Shown: positions 37,794 through 45,357 of the stretch, one piece after another
Position numbering within the stretch: the stretch's first letter is position 1
Layout: each line of letters starts with the position of its first letter
Origin: Spirosoma arboris
GTDB lineage: Bacteria; Bacteroidota; Bacteroidia; Cytophagales; Spirosomataceae
NCBI RefSeq assembly: GCF_009754945.1
Contig: NZ_WPIN01000020.1
Location: forward strand, 1-64,000
DNA length: 64,000 nucleotides
Reading direction: 5' to 3'
Made by a program: the position numbers and the translations under genes
Notes under the pieces: model-generated
Told to the model about the DNA's origin: nothing
Database searches by the model: none
The model's input: only the letters and a program-made list of their open reading frames with translations

Positions 37794-37835
37794 CGCCCCG
37801 AACGGGCGTTTTAGTGAATGAAGCCGCCGAAGCGG
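37794..37835 (-). promoter_or_regulatory. Two UUCG-type hairpins in the leader of the GH9 gene
   Basis: On the minus strand the region 16-57 bases before the start codon forms CCGC-TTCG-GCGG (37824-37835) and CGCCC-GTTCG-GGGCG (37794-37808). Two compact GC hairpins in an otherwise AT-rich leader could influence translation or mRNA stability. Function inferred only. Confidence 0.35.
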
Positions 37836-38045
37836 GTGCTTTTTCGGGGCTAAAAGCGGGCGAACTTATCGTGCCAAGGGCCAGGAAAAAGGTGCATATA
37901 GGACGAACCGACAGAAACAACGGTTGAGTTGGGAGGAAGGGGCACTGGATTATTTACATCTGGTTTGCTCGTTGGGAATCATCAACGTTAAATCTGCGTA
38001 GTTACTTGAAAACGCGCTTGCTATTTCTGTTTGAACAAACACGTT

Positions 38046-39287
38046 ATGGAAAACAATAAACGCTCTATAGTTATCCTGATTCTGGGACTGTTGGCAGCAG
38101 TATGCCCCTTCTCCATTGACATGTACCTGCCTGGTTTTCCAGCCATAGCCAGAGATTTGCATACAACGGTCGACCAGGTCGCTTATTCACTATCGAGCTT
38201 TTTTATTGGGGTTTGCCTGGGCCAGTTGATATGTGGTCCTTTGCTGGATCGCTTTGGGCGGAAAACGCCATTAATGATTGGTCTAGGGTTATATATTCTG
38301 GCTTCCATTGGTTGTTCACTTTCTCCATCTGTGGAAGCCCTGATTGGCTTTCGCTTTTTGCAGGCCCTGGGTGCTTGTGTGGGTATGGTCGCTCCGAACG
38401 CGATGGTACGGGATTTATTTCCGGCAGAGGAAAATGCAAAAGTGATGTCCTTGTTAGTGCTGATCTTAGGCGTTTCGCCCATTCTGGCGCCAACAGTCGG
38501 TAGCTATCTGATTGCAACCAGTGGATGGGGCATAGTCTTTACCGTATTAGCTATCGTTGCCGCTTTGTTGTTGGTGGCTGTTATGCGGTGGCTACCCGAA
38601 AGTAGAGAAGCTGATGCAGGCGTCTCTCTGAAACTGACCGCTATGCTACAAGGGTACGGGCAGGTTGTGAAAGAGTCTCAATTTGCTACCTATGCCGGTG
38701 CTGGTGCCTTAGCATCGGCGGGCTTATTTGCTTACCTGGCGGGATCACCGTTCATCTTCATGAAATTGTATGGCGTAAGTGAGCAGCAATACGGAATCAT
38801 TTTTGCAATGATAGCCGCCGGACTCATTGGTAGTAGTCAGCTCAACAACTTGCTATTACGTACTTATACGAGCAGCCAACTGCTAACGGCTGTAATTGCG
38901 ATTCAATTTCTAATCGGACTACTTTTGTTAATTGGCACAGTAAGCGGTTTCCTCGGTTTATATAGCACGATTGGATTACTATTTTTATTCCTGAGTTGTC
39001 AGGGTTTTACGTTTCCAAACTCAGCTGCTCTGGCAATGGCTCCGTTTACCCAACGAGCCGGAAGTGCATCTGCCTTGCTGGGTGCTTTGCAGATGGTCTG
39101 TGGGTCTATCGCATCTGCGTTGGTAGGGCTGTTTTTCAATGGCACAGCGGTGCCCATGACTGCTATCATGCTGATTTGCTGCACACTGGGTCTATCGGCC
39201 TTACTACTAGGCCACAGGCGGATGGCATACCAGGCGAAACGGGAAGTTGCCGCTCAGCAAAGCCTGGAAATCCTAGAGAAGTTTTAA
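38046..39287 (+). CDS. Bcr/CflA-family MFS drug efflux transporter
   Basis: 413 residues from the ATG at 38046. Twelve membrane segments are visible. The MFS motif A loop (GPLLDRFGRKTPL) and the Bcr/CflA-typical N-terminus (FSIDMYLPGFPAIARDL) and motif C region (LILGVSPILAPTVGSYL) are clear. It pumps small molecules out against protons. A quinone-oxidoreductase-like gene and an APH-like gene follow closely on the same strand, suggesting a small resistance or detoxification operon. Confidence 0.93.
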   Translation: MENNKRSIVILILGLLAAVCPFSIDMYLPGFPAIARDLHTTVDQVAYSLSSFFIGVCLGQLICGPLLDRFGRKTPLMIGLGLYILASIGCSLSPSVEALIGFRFLQALGACVGMVAPNAMVRDLFPAEENAKVMSLLVLILGVSPILAPTVGSYLIATSGWGIVFTVLAIVAALLLVAVMRWLPESREADAGVSLKLTAMLQGYGQVVKESQFATYAGAGALASAGLFAYLAGSPFIFMKLYGVSEQQYGIIFAMIAAGLIGSSQLNNLLLRTYTSSQLLTAVIAIQFLIGLLLLIGTVSGFLGLYSTIGLLFLFLSCQGFTFPNSAALAMAPFTQRAGSASALLGALQMVCGSIASALVGLFFNGTAVPMTAIMLICCTLGLSALLLGHRRMAYQAKREVAAQQSLEILEKF

Positions 39288-39359
39288 CGTAACGAAGTTG
39301 TCTGTCGATAAACCGACTTAATCAGGAGTTTAATGCTGTTGTAATTGACTATAGGTACC

Positions 39360-40331
39360 ATGAAAGCTGCCGTTATCTATCACCCAGGCTCGCCCGAGGA
39401 GTTTATCCTTGAGGAACGCCCTGTACCAACTCCAGTAGACGAACAGGTTTTAGTCAAGGTCAAAGCGTTTGGGTTGAACCGCTCGGAACTGATGACCCGC
39501 AAAGGCTACTCACCCGGTGTTCAGTTTCCGCGTGTGCTGGGTATCGAGTGTGTTGGCGAAGTAGCGATTGATCCCTCCGGTCAATATGCCAAAGGTCAGC
39601 AAGTAATGGCGCTGATGGGCGGCATGGGCCGGGATTTCGACGGTAGCTATGCCGAATACACTGTGTTACCTAAACACCTGCTACGACCGTTCCAGAGCTC
39701 ATTGCCCTGGGAGACTCTGGGAGCGATTCCCGAAATGTTTCAAACGGCTTATGGTTCGCTGTATCCAGCTCTGAATATTCAGCAAGGCGAAACCCTGCTG
39801 ATTCGCGGGGGTACGTCATCAGTCGGCATGCTGGCGACTCAACTGGCTAGCTTAGCGGGGTTGACCGTACTGGCAACAACACGTAACCCCCAGAAAGAAA
39901 CTGCGTTACGTGCCAATGGAGCCGCACATATATTGATCGACAATGGTACACTGAACGAAGTCGTGCGAGCTATTTATCCAGCAGGTGTCGATAAAGTGCT
40001 GGAACTGGTAGGGACGTCTACCCTGCATGACTCGCTGCTTTGTCTCAAACCCGGAGGCACTGGCTGTATGAGTGGAATGCTGGCCGAAAGTTGGACGATT
40101 CCCGATTTTGCCCCAATGGATTTCATCCCCGCTACGGTGCGCCTGACCACCTACGATAGCGGTCAGATCATTAGCCCGACAGCAGTGTTTCAGGACTTCA
40201 TCCGCCAGGTTGAAGCGGGACAGGTAAAGCTGGCCGTCAGCCGGACGTTTTCGCTGGATCAGATCGTAGCGGCTCACCAATTTATGGACAGCAATCAGGG
40301 AGCCGGTAAGATTGTCGTGCTGATCAAGTGA
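39360..40331 (+). CDS. Zinc-independent quinone oxidoreductase-like MDR protein
   Basis: 323 residues from the ATG at 39360. MDR fold without the zinc cysteines: N-terminal GroES-like domain (MKAAVIYHPGSPEEF, VKAFGLNRSELMTRKGYS) and an NADPH-binding domain with RGGTSSVGMLATQLA, typical of the NADPH:quinone oxidoreductase (QOR) subgroup. It would reduce quinones or enones. It sits between the MFS pump and the APH-like gene, ending 9 bases before the latter. Confidence 0.88.
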   Translation: MKAAVIYHPGSPEEFILEERPVPTPVDEQVLVKVKAFGLNRSELMTRKGYSPGVQFPRVLGIECVGEVAIDPSGQYAKGQQVMALMGGMGRDFDGSYAEYTVLPKHLLRPFQSSLPWETLGAIPEMFQTAYGSLYPALNIQQGETLLIRGGTSSVGMLATQLASLAGLTVLATTRNPQKETALRANGAAHILIDNGTLNEVVRAIYPAGVDKVLELVGTSTLHDSLLCLKPGGTGCMSGMLAESWTIPDFAPMDFIPATVRLTTYDSGQIISPTAVFQDFIRQVEAGQVKLAVSRTFSLDQIVAAHQFMDSNQGAGKIVVLIK

Positions 40332-40340
40332 AGGACTACC

Positions 40341-41198
40341 ATGCTGGAACAGTTTAAAACGACTATCGTTACTTATTTCCCGGAACTTGCTGAGGCTTCG
40401 TTTAGCTTGCTGACCATGGGATGGGATTCCATTGCGGTTGATGTAGACGACAAGTTCTTATTTAAATTTCCTCGTGAAGATGATGGCGTCGAAGCCTTAC
40501 GAAGGGAAGCCGCCATGCTTGCTATTGTTCGTCCCCGACTTACATTGCTGGTTCCTGATCTTGAGTTTTTTGACGCCCCGCAACCCTTTTCGAAGCATAC
40601 GAAGCTGAAAGGGAATCACTTAGTGACTACGCAATATGAGTTGCTAACAAGCAATGCAAAGCAAAGGCTTGCTGAAGCTATCGCACGTTTTTATGCGGAG
40701 CTTCACGCTATCGAGCCCGAATTACTACAAACTGCGGGTGCGCTGCCCGGCGACCAATGGCCGACGCCGGAAATTATTCTGGCTGGCATTCAACCGTATT
40801 TATCAAAAGTACTTCTGGTAAAGGCTGAAAAGACGCTCGATACATGGGCAAGACTACCCGACGATCCTCATGGAATCACGTACGGATTTTTTGACGGACA
40901 CGGCTGGAACATGGCGTTCGACCACGAAAAGCAACGGCTTACAGGCATATATGATTTTGGCGATTCTGGATTTGGTGAGTTGCACGAAGAATTCATCTAC
41001 ACCAGTTTTATTTCGCCTGAACTGACTTTGCGAGTGATTGCTCAATACGAACTCCTAACAGGTCGCCTAATCGACCGTGAGCGTGTTTCTATCCTGACAG
41101 GTGTGCTGCTATTAGTAGAGCTGGCCGACATGGGCGACGATCCCAAACATGGAGCGCTTGTTTTACAGAATGCGTTGGCCTGGCTTGCTAACCATTGA
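40341..41198 (+). CDS. Aminoglycoside phosphotransferase (APH)-like kinase
   Basis: 285 residues. Kinase-like fold: nucleotide lobe with FLFKFPRE (Lys), catalytic loop FFDGHGWNMAF in place of the usual HGDxHxxN, and metal loop YDFGD (D205). The catalytic Asp (D185) and Asn (N190) are kept; the preceding His is replaced by Phe. Known substrates of the family include aminoglycosides, choline and homoserine; this one cannot be assigned. It starts 9 bases after the oxidoreductase, so the two are co-transcribed. Confidence 0.82.
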   Translation: MLEQFKTTIVTYFPELAEASFSLLTMGWDSIAVDVDDKFLFKFPREDDGVEALRREAAMLAIVRPRLTLLVPDLEFFDAPQPFSKHTKLKGNHLVTTQYELLTSNAKQRLAEAIARFYAELHAIEPELLQTAGALPGDQWPTPEIILAGIQPYLSKVLLVKAEKTLDTWARLPDDPHGITYGFFDGHGWNMAFDHEKQRLTGIYDFGDSGFGELHEEFIYTSFISPELTLRVIAQYELLTGRLIDRERVSILTGVLLLVELADMGDDPKHGALVLQNALAWLANH

Positions 41199-41406
41199 AT
41201 TTGTCGCCTTGATCTAAGTAAGTTGTTGAAAATGAGAGACTATTGTGTCTGCGTTGTTTGGTAATCTATCTAGCCATTATGGGTTTTGTCGCTGTTTGCT
41301 ATCTTTATACAGCAGTTGATTCGTTAACGATACAAATCAAAAAGATCAGGATGAACTGCCTTTATGATTGTGGACGAATGGATAGATTAGGTATAGCCAG
41401 CGAAGG

Positions 41407-42519
41407 ATGAGGCACACCGTCAAGGATATCTGGATACGTGTGGTTGGGATTGCGTTGCTGACAGCCTTGTTGCTGGTGAGCGATGATACTTATCAGCAAC
41501 CAATTAACGGGCCGGTACTCGTTAAGTTCCTGTTTGCGCTCACTACAATAATTATTACCTGGCATTTGAACCGGGCTATAATCATTTATTACCGGACCCG
41601 CGCATTGTTTCCAACGAATCGGACCAGCCGATGGCTATTCACGTTCCTAAGTTGTGGATTGGCTACTACTTTAGTTGCCTGGCTTATGGCTGCCTTCGAA
41701 TATGGCGCTATTCACGGAACCGTGCGAGGTTTTGTAGATCAGCTCCAAACGATATCCATAACCCTTAACCAGGTAACCGTCCGCCTAAGTAGTTATGGTT
41801 TCGATTGGCTTCATGGGTTAGTTAACGCGTTGTTTTATACTTTTTTATATGGGATTGTGTTCTTTATCCGGGATTCGTCGCTTTACCGCCAGCGACTGGA
41901 GCAGGCTGAGCGGGAGAAAGAACAATTACGCGTTACTAATTTGCAGAGCCAACTGGATGTTCTCAAACAGCAGGTAAATCCCCACTTTTTATTCAATGCC
42001 CTGAATTCATTATCGGCTCTGATTGCGGAAGACCCGAAGCAGGCTGAGGAGTTTCTGGATAAGTTGAGTGGCGTATATCGCTATGTGCTACGGGCCAACG
42101 AGCAGCACTTGACCACATTGGAAGCGGAGCTATCGTTCATCGACGCTTATTATCACCTCCTCAAAACGCGATACGGAGACGGGTTAACACTTACGGTTGC
42201 GGTTGAAGCGTCTCATCGCTCCAGCCAGCTTCCTCCACTAACCCTGCAACTGCTGGTCGAGAACGCAGTGAAGCATAATGTGGTTTCACCAAAACGGCCA
42301 CTAAGTATTCAGATTATCAGTACTAGCCAGACTGAACTGATCGTGAGCAATACACTCCAGCGCAAACAAACCCACGTGTTATCGAATGGAGTAGGGCTGA
42401 CTAACATCATCAGCAAATACCAGTTGATGAACCTGCCCATACCCGTGATCGACGAAACCAAAGGGCAGTTTATTGTTAGCCTGCCCTTGCTCCTTGAACC
42501 GACGGCTTTAGTAAAATGA
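41407..42519 (+). CDS. LytS/YehU-type sensor histidine kinase, orphan
   Basis: 370 residues. About four membrane segments in the first 165 residues, a coiled-coil linker (RQRLEQAEREKEQLRV), then the His_kinase domain with phospho-acceptor H193 (QVNPHFLFNALNSLSAL) and an ATPase domain with LLVENAVKHN and the short G-box NGVGLTNI. The normal partner is a LytTR response regulator encoded next to it; none is present on either side (the downstream gene is a minus-strand lipoprotein). Signal unknown. Confidence 0.9.
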   Translation: MRHTVKDIWIRVVGIALLTALLLVSDDTYQQPINGPVLVKFLFALTTIIITWHLNRAIIIYYRTRALFPTNRTSRWLFTFLSCGLATTLVAWLMAAFEYGAIHGTVRGFVDQLQTISITLNQVTVRLSSYGFDWLHGLVNALFYTFLYGIVFFIRDSSLYRQRLEQAEREKEQLRVTNLQSQLDVLKQQVNPHFLFNALNSLSALIAEDPKQAEEFLDKLSGVYRYVLRANEQHLTTLEAELSFIDAYYHLLKTRYGDGLTLTVAVEASHRSSQLPPLTLQLLVENAVKHNVVSPKRPLSIQIISTSQTELIVSNTLQRKQTHVLSNGVGLTNIISKYQLMNLPIPVIDETKGQFIVSLPLLLEPTALVK

Positions 42520-42541
42520 TCTCATTTCTACTTGAATGAAC

Positions 42542-43303
42542 CTACAGATCAGCAACCTGAATAACTAATTGATAACGGTCAGAATTGGTGAGAATTGGTT
42601 CGAAGACACCTGTTGTCGACGCCTGATACCCTTTGTCGTAGAGGTAATTTTTGACCGCTAACGCCTTATTGGTGGCTACATCACGAGCCGTAATCTTATA
42701 CTGACCAACAGGAACGTTGTAGGAATACAGCCAGTCAGGGCGCGCTACTTGCGTCTCACCCGTGCTACCGTCCACCAGCGGGCCAACCGGCTCCATCGTT
42801 ACTTCAATATCGGGGAAGTGCGAATTACTGGTATGATTATCTACCTCAATCGTGCCACCATAGTAGCCACTATCGCCAAAATTTGATCGAGGGCCAGCGA
42901 CTTTCAGTCGCAGATTTTTCACAGCCCCTTCTTCGGGCGCGAAGGCGCTGTCATCTTCAACGAACAACGCCAGACGGAAAGGGTAATTCAGGTAGTTAAC
43001 AGTAATGTGGCCCCGCACGTAGTAGGAACCAATCAAAGGCCCACCGCCTGTACTGAGCTTGATCTTGTAGTTGCCATTGGCGTCAGAATAGCCGATCAGG
43101 TTATTAACTACACCACCAGTGTTGTTGACCGTAATTTCGGCGCCTTTAATAGGCTGACCTTTTGTATCGACCACTTTACCAGACACATAGCCCGCTTGAG
43201 GTGTAGAACTGTCGCCTGGTGGAATCGTATCGCCAGCCTGTTTTGAGCAGGCAGCCAGACCAATCAGGCTGACTACCAATAGAAAGTGTCTTAATGATTT
43301 CAT
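42542..43303 (-). CDS. Lipoprotein with carboxypeptidase-regulatory-like (Ig-type) domain
   Basis: 253 residues. Lipoprotein signal SLIGLAACSK; residues about 38-110 form a carboxypeptidase-regulatory-like beta sandwich (GKVVDTKGQPIKGAEITV...DANGNYKIKL), followed by a second beta-rich domain of no recognised family. Such proteins are surface or periplasmic and bind sugars or proteins. It stands alone on the minus strand, convergent with the LytS-type kinase gene. The 20-nt motif repeated at 8732 lies about 80 bases upstream of its start. Confidence 0.75.
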   Translation of the reverse strand: MKSLRHFLLVVSLIGLAACSKQAGDTIPPGDSSTPQAGYVSGKVVDTKGQPIKGAEITVNNTGGVVNNLIGYSDANGNYKIKLSTGGGPLIGSYYVRGHITVNYLNYPFRLALFVEDDSAFAPEEGAVKNLRLKVAGPRSNFGDSGYYGGTIEVDNHTSNSHFPDIEVTMEPVGPLVDGSTGETQVARPDWLYSYNVPVGQYKITARDVATNKALAVKNYLYDKGYQASTTGVFEPILTNSDRYQLVIQVADL

Positions 43304-43376
43304 GATTGAAAAATGAGTTGTTGTTTACGAATTGGTAGTTGATTTTGGCGAAATGCCACAGGATTTGATTTCTTGC

Positions 43377-43406
43377 CTAGATAACGATAATCTATATACG
43401 TTACCT
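43377..43406. repeat. Imperfect palindrome with the 20-nt dispersed motif
   Basis: CTAGATAACG and CGTTACCTAG are inverted arms with one mismatch around a 12-nt AT-rich centre. The 20 nt at 43382-43401 match 8732-8751 exactly on the other strand. It is located in the promoter region of the minus-strand lipoprotein gene. Confidence 0.5.
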
Positions 43407-43455
43407 AGACAATACTTGTAGTTCTTCTCAGTAGACAAGTGTTCCGAATAAGACT

Positions 43456-43848
43456 TTAGCGTACGACAGTTGCTTCGATCTCAACCGCTAATTCTGGAAA
43501 GGCCAGTGCCGTAACCTGAACTAGTGTACTGGATGGCGCTACCTGATGCGATTGAAGCCAGCTGACAATGCTACCATACGCAGCAAAGAAGTCCGGTATA
43601 GAGGTGGTGTAAAAGTTCAGACGGACGATATTGCCGGGCTGATAGCCAGCTTGTTGAATAACCTGCTCCAGATTTTGGAGGCTCAATTGCAATTGTTCCG
43701 CCATGTTGCCACCCACTGGATTTCCATCGGCATCCATTGCCGCCTGTCCTGAGCAATATAGAGTGCCCTGATTGTTTTTGATCTCTACGGCCTGGGCATA
43801 GCCAAAATTGTTCTGCCATTGCCAGGGATTTATTGTCGTAATGTTCAT
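43456..43848 (-). CDS. RidA/YjgF-family protein without the catalytic arginine
   Basis: 130 residues, normal for the family. Recognisable blocks are LYCSGQAAMDADGNPVGG, QLQLSLQNLEQVIQQAGY, VRLNFYTTSIPDFFAAYG and ELAVEIEATVV. Enamine/imine deaminases of the RidA group need an Arg (R105 in E. coli) in the VARLP segment. Here the segment reads VTALAFP, with no Arg, as in other Rid subfamilies of unknown activity. It diverges from the ASCH gene across 276 bp. Confidence 0.85.
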   Translation of the reverse strand: MNITTINPWQWQNNFGYAQAVEIKNNQGTLYCSGQAAMDADGNPVGGNMAEQLQLSLQNLEQVIQQAGYQPGNIVRLNFYTTSIPDFFAAYGSIVSWLQSHQVAPSSTLVQVTALAFPELAVEIEATVVR

Positions 43849-44124
43849 ACTGATTGTTGTGTAAGAGGAGTTAAATTGGTTGTGAAAAGGCTTGTCGCCG
43901 TGTTTGTTTTGCCAAATTTGAGCGTATAGGGAAACGCTTAAAATAGCGTTGTGCTCAAACTAGCTTATTGCTGTAATCAACTGTTGAAAGTAGCCCATGA
44001 GCTGCACGAGTGCTAAACTGCCCATCAGTGCCTTTTCCACTAAATAGTCGGATCGGTAAAAAAAGGAGACCATTTTCTAAAAGCTGGTGATCTCTATATT
44101 CGCATTGCATTTCTCAATTGGTAC

Positions 44125-44517
44125 ATGGACGATACAAAGCCCTGGTGGCACGAACTCAATCAATTCTCTTTTGGCGACAGTGCAGAAATGGCTGATGAGC
44201 TGGCTGCTTTAGTCGTTCAGGGCATTAAAACAGGAACTTCCTGGCTCGTTAGTGAAGGTCAACAAACGTTTGTTGGTCAGCAGCATGTTGTACTCAATGG
44301 AGCAGGACGCCCCGTCGCGGTCATTGAAACAACTGAATTGAGGCAACTGCCTTATAATGAAGTAGATGCTGCGTTTGCTTATGATTCCGGTGAAGAAGAT
44401 AGATCGTTGGCTAACTGGCGTCTGGGCTACCAACGTTTTTATGAACGCCAGGGTAAGTTTGCGATCGATATGCTTATGTATTGCGAGCGGTTTAAACTAA
44501 TTGACGTAATCAACTAA
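44125..44517 (+). CDS. ASCH-domain protein
   Basis: 130 residues with the whole ASCH (PUA-like) fold: SFGDSAEMADELAALVVQGIKTGTSWL, the strand GRPVAVIETTELRQLPYNEV and the C-terminal GKFAIDMLMYCERFKLIDV. The GIKTGTS and catalytic-site-like Lys/Thr match bacterial ASCH enzymes, some of which are small amidohydrolases acting on N4-acetylcytidine. No neighbour suggests a substrate. Confidence 0.87.
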   Translation: MDDTKPWWHELNQFSFGDSAEMADELAALVVQGIKTGTSWLVSEGQQTFVGQQHVVLNGAGRPVAVIETTELRQLPYNEVDAAFAYDSGEEDRSLANWRLGYQRFYERQGKFAIDMLMYCERFKLIDVIN

Positions 44518-44558
44518 TCGACTCCCACTCGCCCTAACACCTCTAAAAATTACGTATA

Positions 44559-44592
44559 CGCTGTGTCCTCTGAACCTCTGCGTTTAAAAAAT
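44559..44592. repeat. Possible half of a CTCTGTGT-type repeat element
   Basis: CTGTGTCCTCTGAACCTCTGCGTTTAAAAAATT-like sequence closely resembles the right arm of the palindrome at 54390-54427 in its CTCTG/TGTGTT words and the AAAAATT end, but has no left arm here. Confidence 0.35.
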
Positions 44593-45287
44593 TAGCTCTC
44601 AAAAACCGCAATCGCTCGCACGGGTGAGCCCGTTCCCCCACGAATCTTCAACGGGAGGCCAATAAAGCGAAATCGTCCCCGACCAACCAGGCGATGTAAA
44701 TTGATCATGTTCTCGTAATGAGTAAAACCCAGTTCACCACAAATACGATGGACTTCTTTGTTGGAAACGCCCGACACACCCGGCGACATGGTTTCAACTC
44801 CAAAAGCGGCTATTTTGTGGCGACCTAACCAACGAGTGGTTTCGGCGCTTATACCCGGCCCATGTGGCCAGTCTGCATGGCCATAAGTTTTTCGATAATG
44901 ATCCGTATAGATCAATACCGTGTCTCCTGGTCGAATCTCGCTATTGTTTTTGACACAGGCTTCCTCCATTTCGGATGGTTCGATTAACTCCCTAAGCCCT
45001 TTGTGAGAAAAATCTAAACAAATGCCTTCCGTATAAAACATGGATAGCGGCATGGTGTCGATAGACTGTTCTTTATAGGCGATACCCATGTGATTCAATG
45101 CATCGACGTGGGTGCCCGTGTGTTCACTTATCTCCAATTTATAAACGCTTGGTGTAACCGTGTTTGCATCGGTAATGCCTTCCCACTCTTCATGCGAAGC
45201 ATGCATATCGATTGTTACACCAGGAAGGCTTTTATGAACCGGCATTCCTGAAAAGATTTCCTGACTTAAATCAATGATCTCGGTCAT
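44592..45287 (-). CDS. Cyclase-family protein (kynurenine formamidase-like metal hydrolase)
   Basis: 231 residues. The metal site of the cyclase/KynB family is present: HTGTHVDALNHM (HxGTHxDxxxH). Supporting blocks are IDLSQEIFSGMPVHKSLP at the N-terminus and the AFGVETMSPG segment. Members hydrolyse N-formylkynurenine, isatin or other cyclic amides; no tryptophan-catabolism genes are nearby. It lies 70 bases downstream of a large exported protein on the same strand. Confidence 0.87.
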   Translation of the reverse strand: MTEIIDLSQEIFSGMPVHKSLPGVTIDMHASHEEWEGITDANTVTPSVYKLEISEHTGTHVDALNHMGIAYKEQSIDTMPLSMFYTEGICLDFSHKGLRELIEPSEMEEACVKNNSEIRPGDTVLIYTDHYRKTYGHADWPHGPGISAETTRWLGRHKIAAFGVETMSPGVSGVSNKEVHRICGELGFTHYENMINLHRLVGRGRFRFIGLPLKIRGGTGSPVRAIAVFES

Positions 45288-45357
45288 AGATTTTACCTGG
45301 GTTGACTGGATGGTGAAGCGAAAATAATCCTGTAAATCAATTACTTAGCTTGTTGGT

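Noticed and set aside
43919..43955. Nested AGCGT/ACGCT inverted repeats in the RidA-ASCH gap
   Set aside because: Short arms in AT-rich divergent promoter DNA; may be an operator but not distinguishable from chance.
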